From NCBI GenBank assembly GCA_905198295.1, contig CAJKBW010000073.1:1-15813 (forward strand): a stretch of 15,813 nucleotides of DNA. Direction: 5' to 3'. Origin of the DNA: an uncultured Oscillospiraceae bacterium. GTDB lineage: Bacteria; Bacillota; Clostridia; Oscillospirales; Acutalibacteraceae. Made by a program: the position numbers and the translations under genes. Below are positions 14,906-15,813 of the stretch, in pieces (position 1 is the first letter of the stretch; the number at the start of each line of letters is the position of its first letter). The notes beneath the pieces are model-generated. The model saw only the letters and a list, made by a program, of their open reading frames with translations, was not told the origin of the DNA and searched no databases.

Positions 14906-15813
14906 ATGGCAAGCTTATCTCTGAAGAACATCTACAAAAAGTATCCCGGCGGCGTTGTTGCGGTTTCCGATTTTAATCTGGAAATCAAAGACAAGGAATT
15001 CCTTGTTCTGGTTGGCCCTTCCGGCTGCGGTAAATCGACGACTCTTCGTATGATTGCCGGTCTGGAGGAAATTTCCGAAGGTGAACTGTATATCGGCGAT
15101 AAGCTGGTCAACGACGTGGCGCCTAAGGATCGCGATATCGCGATGGTGTTCCAGAACTACGCGCTGTATCCGCACATGACCGTTTTTGAGAATATGGCGT
15201 TCGGCCTGAAGCTGCGCAAGACCCCGAAGGATGAGATCAAGCGCCGCGTGGATGAGGCCGCCCGCATTCTGGATATCGCCCACCTGCTCGACCGGAAGCC
15301 GAAGGCGCTGTCCGGTGGTCAGCGTCAGCGTGTTGCCCTTGGCCGTGCCATCGTGCGTGAGCCGAAGGTCTTCCTGCTCGACGAACCGCTGTCCAACCTG
15401 GATGCTAAGCTGCGTGCGCAGATGAGAACCGAGCTTTCCAAGCTGCATAAGAGACTGGGTACCACCTTCATTTACGTTACCCATGATCAGACCGAAGCTA
15501 TGACCATGGCTGACCGTATCGTTGTCATGAAGGACGGCTTTATTCAGCAGGTCGATACTCCGCAGCATCTGTATGACATGCCCTGCAACATGTTCGTTGC
15601 CGGCTTTATCGGCAGCCCGCAGATGAACTTCATCGAGTCCAAGCTCCTCAAAGAAGGCGATACCTTCTATGTGGAATTCGGCTCGGAGGATACCAAAACC
15701 ACCCGCGGTGTGAAGTATCGCATTCCGCTGCCGGCGGAGAAGAATGCCAAGGGCGCGCTCGATGAGTATATCGACAAGCCGGTTATGATGGGCATTCGTC
15801 CGGAGGATGTGCA
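14906..15813 (+). CDS. Sugar ABC transporter ATP-binding protein, MsmK/UgpC/MalK type (3' end beyond window)
   Basis: This subunit hydrolyses ATP to power carbohydrate import by CUT1-type ABC transporters at the inner face of the membrane; in Firmicutes one such ATPase often serves several transporters. About 302 residues are visible and the frame runs off the right edge; relatives are 360-380 residues long. Motifs in order are GPSGCGKST (37-45, Walsh A), VFQNYALYPHMTV (81-93, Q-loop), LSGGQRQRVALGRA (135-148, signature), VFLLDEPLSNLDAKL (155-169, Walsh B and D-loop) and YVTHDQTEA (190-198, H-loop). The start of the regulatory TOBE region, including IRPEDV, follows. ATG 14906 is 7 bases after GGGAGG. 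Codons such as CGT and GGT are visibly more frequent than in neighbours, suggesting high expression. No permease or binding-protein gene is in the window. Confidence 0.95.
   Translation, partial: MASLSLKNIYKKYPGGVVAVSDFNLEIKDKEFLVLVGPSGCGKSTTLRMIAGLEEISEGELYIGDKLVNDVAPKDRDIAMVFQNYALYPHMTVFENMAFGLKLRKTPKDEIKRRVDEAARILDIAHLLDRKPKALSGGQRQRVALGRAIVREPKVFLLDEPLSNLDAKLRAQMRTELSKLHKRLGTTFIYVTHDQTEAMTMADRIVVMKDGFIQQVDTPQHLYDMPCNMFVAGFIGSPQMNFIESKLLKEGDTFYVEFGSEDTKTTRGVKYRIPLPAEKNAKGALDEYIDKPVMMGIRPEDV

Overview
The window (about 58% G+C by eye) reads as a chromosomal stretch of a Gram-positive, spore-former-like Clostridia bacterium, most likely Oscillospiraceae/Ruminococcaceae. The reasons are strong AGGAGG-type ribosome binding sites with occasional TTG/GTG starts, a TFDAAWG-type polysaccharide deacetylase typical of clostridial sporulation deacetylases, a free-standing TSCPD protein, a DUF4830 protein and a MsmK/UgpC-type sugar-transport ATPase. 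The taxonomic placement is inference. No rRNA, CRISPR array, insertion sequence or phage gene was seen.

Layout. 34-1619 (minus): pyrE (orotate phosphoribosyltransferase) lies downstream of a membrane-anchored polysaccharide deacetylase. 1763-3732 (plus): lepA (EF-4) has its own sigma-A promoter and a terminator. 3859-5676 (plus): a DUF2079 multi-pass membrane protein. 5694-5866 (plus): a tRNA-Gly(GCC) with a consensus promoter and a terminator; the terminator hairpin is duplicated about 90 bp downstream. 5823-6354 has no protein gene. Its right half holds a near-consensus promoter followed by a structured RNA ending in a Rho-independent terminator, just ahead of a PHP phosphoesterase. 6355-8125 (plus): PHP phosphoesterase, TSCPD protein and an unrecognised 188-residue protein form a probable operon closed by a 15-bp terminator hairpin.

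8189-13401 looks like a small accessory metabolic region. An AraC regulator is followed by a URO-D-superfamily protein (MtaA-like, not HemE). These converge on a minus-strand Gfo/Idh/MocA oxidoreductase and DMT-type transporter pair whose stop and start codons overlap. The two convergent units share an 18-bp perfect-stem terminator. A second AraC regulator is divergent from the oxidoreductase, and the intergenic region between them carries two perfect palindromes. A plausible reading is two substrate-inducible units for an unidentified small molecule.

13497-15813 (plus): a DUF4830 membrane-anchored protein; an RsuA-type 16S rRNA pseudouridine synthase whose -10 box and Shine-Dalgarno lie inside one near-perfect 38-bp palindrome; and a sugar-ABC ATPase cut by the window end, whose upstream region carries repeated GCGCAAAA boxes.

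Most genes are recognisable families. The parts least explained by known annotation are the structured leader or sRNA at 6162-6300, the RBS-occluding palindrome before rsuA, the duplicated tRNA terminator, and the function of the URO-D/Gfo-Idh/DMT/AraC cluster.
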